Assembly: GCA_964370235.1 (NCBI GenBank) | Contig: CAYJIL010000114.1 | Location: 1-6,404, forward strand | From: CAYJIL01 sp964370235 | Lineage (GTDB): Bacteria; Bacteroidota; Bacteroidia; Bacteroidales; Rikenellaceae | Length of the DNA stretch: 6,404 nucleotides | Reading direction: 5' to 3' | In this document: piece after piece, positions 5,700 to 6,404 of the stretch | Position numbering within the stretch: position 1 is the first letter of the stretch | How the letters are laid out: every line of letters starts with the position of its first letter | Program-made: the position numbers and the translations under genes | Notes under the pieces: model-generated | What the model saw: the letters and a program-made list of their open reading frames with translations, nothing else | What the model was told of the DNA's origin: nothing | The model's database searches: none

Positions 5700-6275
5700 A
5701 TGGGAAAATTTATTGTTACCGAGACACCTATCGAGGGACTTTTGGTTATCGAGCCTAACCTAATAGGCGACAAGCGTGGTTTCTTTATGGAGACCTACAG
5801 CAAACAAGATTTTGCAGAAATTGGCATTGACTACGAATTTGTGCAGGATAACCACAGCCTATCGGCTAGAGGTGTGCTCAGAGGTTTGCATTTTCAGAGA
5901 GAGAACGTACAAGGTAAGCTAGTGCGTGTAACATCTGGTGCTATCCTAGACGTAGCAGTAGACCTTCGTCCCGACAGCGAGACTTATGGTGCCTCACACT
6001 CTGTCGAGATCTCTGCCGAGAATAATCGCATGTTTTGGATTCCTCCACACTTTGCTCATGGTTTCCTTACACTAGAGAAAGACACCGAGGTAATCTACAA
6101 ATGCACCGATTACTACAATCCTCAAGCAGAAGCTGGTATTATGTGGAACGACCACATTCTAGCAATCAACTGGCAATTCGAGCGCTACGATATAGACGAG
6201 AAGTACCTTAACATCTCGGCTAAGGACAAGAAACTGCCTACATTCAGATCTTGGAATCCCAAGACACTTTGGTAG
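5700..6275 (+). CDS. rfbC: dTDP-4-dehydrorhamnose 3,5-epimerase
   Basis: This enzyme epimerises dTDP-4-dehydro-6-deoxy-glucose at C3 and C5, the third of four steps to dTDP-L-rhamnose, a precursor of surface polysaccharides. The 191 residues match the cupin-fold RmlC family length. Visible motifs are DKRGFFMETY (24-33), VQDNHSLSARGVLRGLHFQ (48-66), GKLVRV (72-77), DVAVDLR (84-90), WIPPHFAHGF (113-122) and YKCTDYYNPQAEAGIMWND (133-151). H64 is the likely catalytic base, K73 the substrate-binding lysine, and Y133 and Y139 the candidates for the active-site acid by family position. The gene starts 24 bases after the ROK kinase stops and has no separate promoter that I can see, so it is probably co-transcribed. 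The other rhamnose genes (rfbA, rfbB, rfbD) are absent from the window, and a hairpin follows directly. The sequence looks intact and functional. Confidence 0.96.
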   Translation: MGKFIVTETPIEGLLVIEPNLIGDKRGFFMETYSKQDFAEIGIDYEFVQDNHSLSARGVLRGLHFQRENVQGKLVRVTSGAILDVAVDLRPDSETYGASHSVEISAENNRMFWIPPHFAHGFLTLEKDTEVIYKCTDYYNPQAEAGIMWNDHILAINWQFERYDIDEKYLNISAKDKKLPTFRSWNPKTLW

Positions 6276-6289
6276 TTCCTTTTGCAAGC

Positions 6290-6334
6290 AATAACGAGGC
6301 TGCATGATTAATTTCATGCAGCCTCGCTGTTATT
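6290..6334 (+). terminator. Hairpin terminator after rfbC
   Basis: A perfect 13-bp GC-rich stem (6295-6307 with 6314-6326) encloses a 6-base loop, TTAATT, and begins 20 bases past the rfbC stop. Outer AT arms (AATAA before, TTATT after) can extend it across a small bulge. The trailing T content on the plus strand is modest (TGTTATTTAT), so it is a weaker terminator than that of the opposite operon. The flanking AATAA and TTATT give it a roughly symmetric look, so it may act in both directions. Confidence 0.75.
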
Positions 6335-6404
6335 TATGGCATAGCATATTCACTAGCCTAGTAAAGCAAGTATTACAGACGCAACCCATTATCAAAGCAA
6401 AACC

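Noticed and set aside
6330..6404. Possible 3' end of a convergent minus-strand gene entering from the right edge
   Set aside because: One minus-strand frame stays open from the edge to a TAA at 6332-6330 (24 codons) and another to an earlier stop, but both are too short and unremarkable to call. Sequence to the right of the window would settle it.

Overview
The window looks like a chromosomal segment of an anaerobic member of the Bacteroidota, probably the order Bacteroidales. The clues are the order of the minus-strand genes (epimerase, carboxyltransferase, small membrane protein, biotin carrier, sodium-pump beta subunit), -7 boxes of the TAnnTTTG type in the divergent intergenic region, A/T-rich leaders instead of Shine-Dalgarno sequences, and moderate-to-low GC content. 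The genus cannot be fixed from the sequence alone.

Minus strand, 4231 down to 144: five co-directional genes with gaps of 20, 13, 39 and 11 bases form one operon. In transcription order they are mce (methylmalonyl-CoA epimerase), mmdA (carboxyltransferase alpha subunit), an OadG-like membrane subunit, the biotin carrier subunit, and mmdB (Na+-pumping beta subunit). A strong intrinsic terminator at 90-122 closes the operon. Together the products would convert (R)-methylmalonyl-CoA to (S)-methylmalonyl-CoA, move its carboxyl group to protein-bound biotin (yielding propionyl-CoA), and decarboxylate carboxybiotin at the membrane while exporting Na+. This is the energy-conserving end of the succinate-to-propionate fermentation. 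The vitamin B12-dependent mutase needed upstream is not in the window.

Divergent intergenic region, 4232-4580 (349 bases): it is very AT-rich and holds a candidate promoter for each side. The operon promoter has an exact TAnnTTTG box, a 15-bp perfect palindrome over its -33 region, and two A8 tracts in helical phase upstream. The operon leader carries a 7-bp dyad, and the plus-strand leader carries a 10-base direct repeat.

Plus strand, 4581-6275: a ROK-family sugar kinase lacking the usual zinc motif is followed after 24 bases by rfbC (dTDP-4-dehydrorhamnose 3,5-epimerase), probably as a two-gene unit. A 13-bp hairpin at 6295-6326 ends it. The two genes have no obvious biochemical link.

All seven genes belong to known families. 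I see no mobile element, CRISPR array, RNA gene or clearly new system. The points worth a second look are the regulatory architecture of the intergenic region and a few family-atypical residues.
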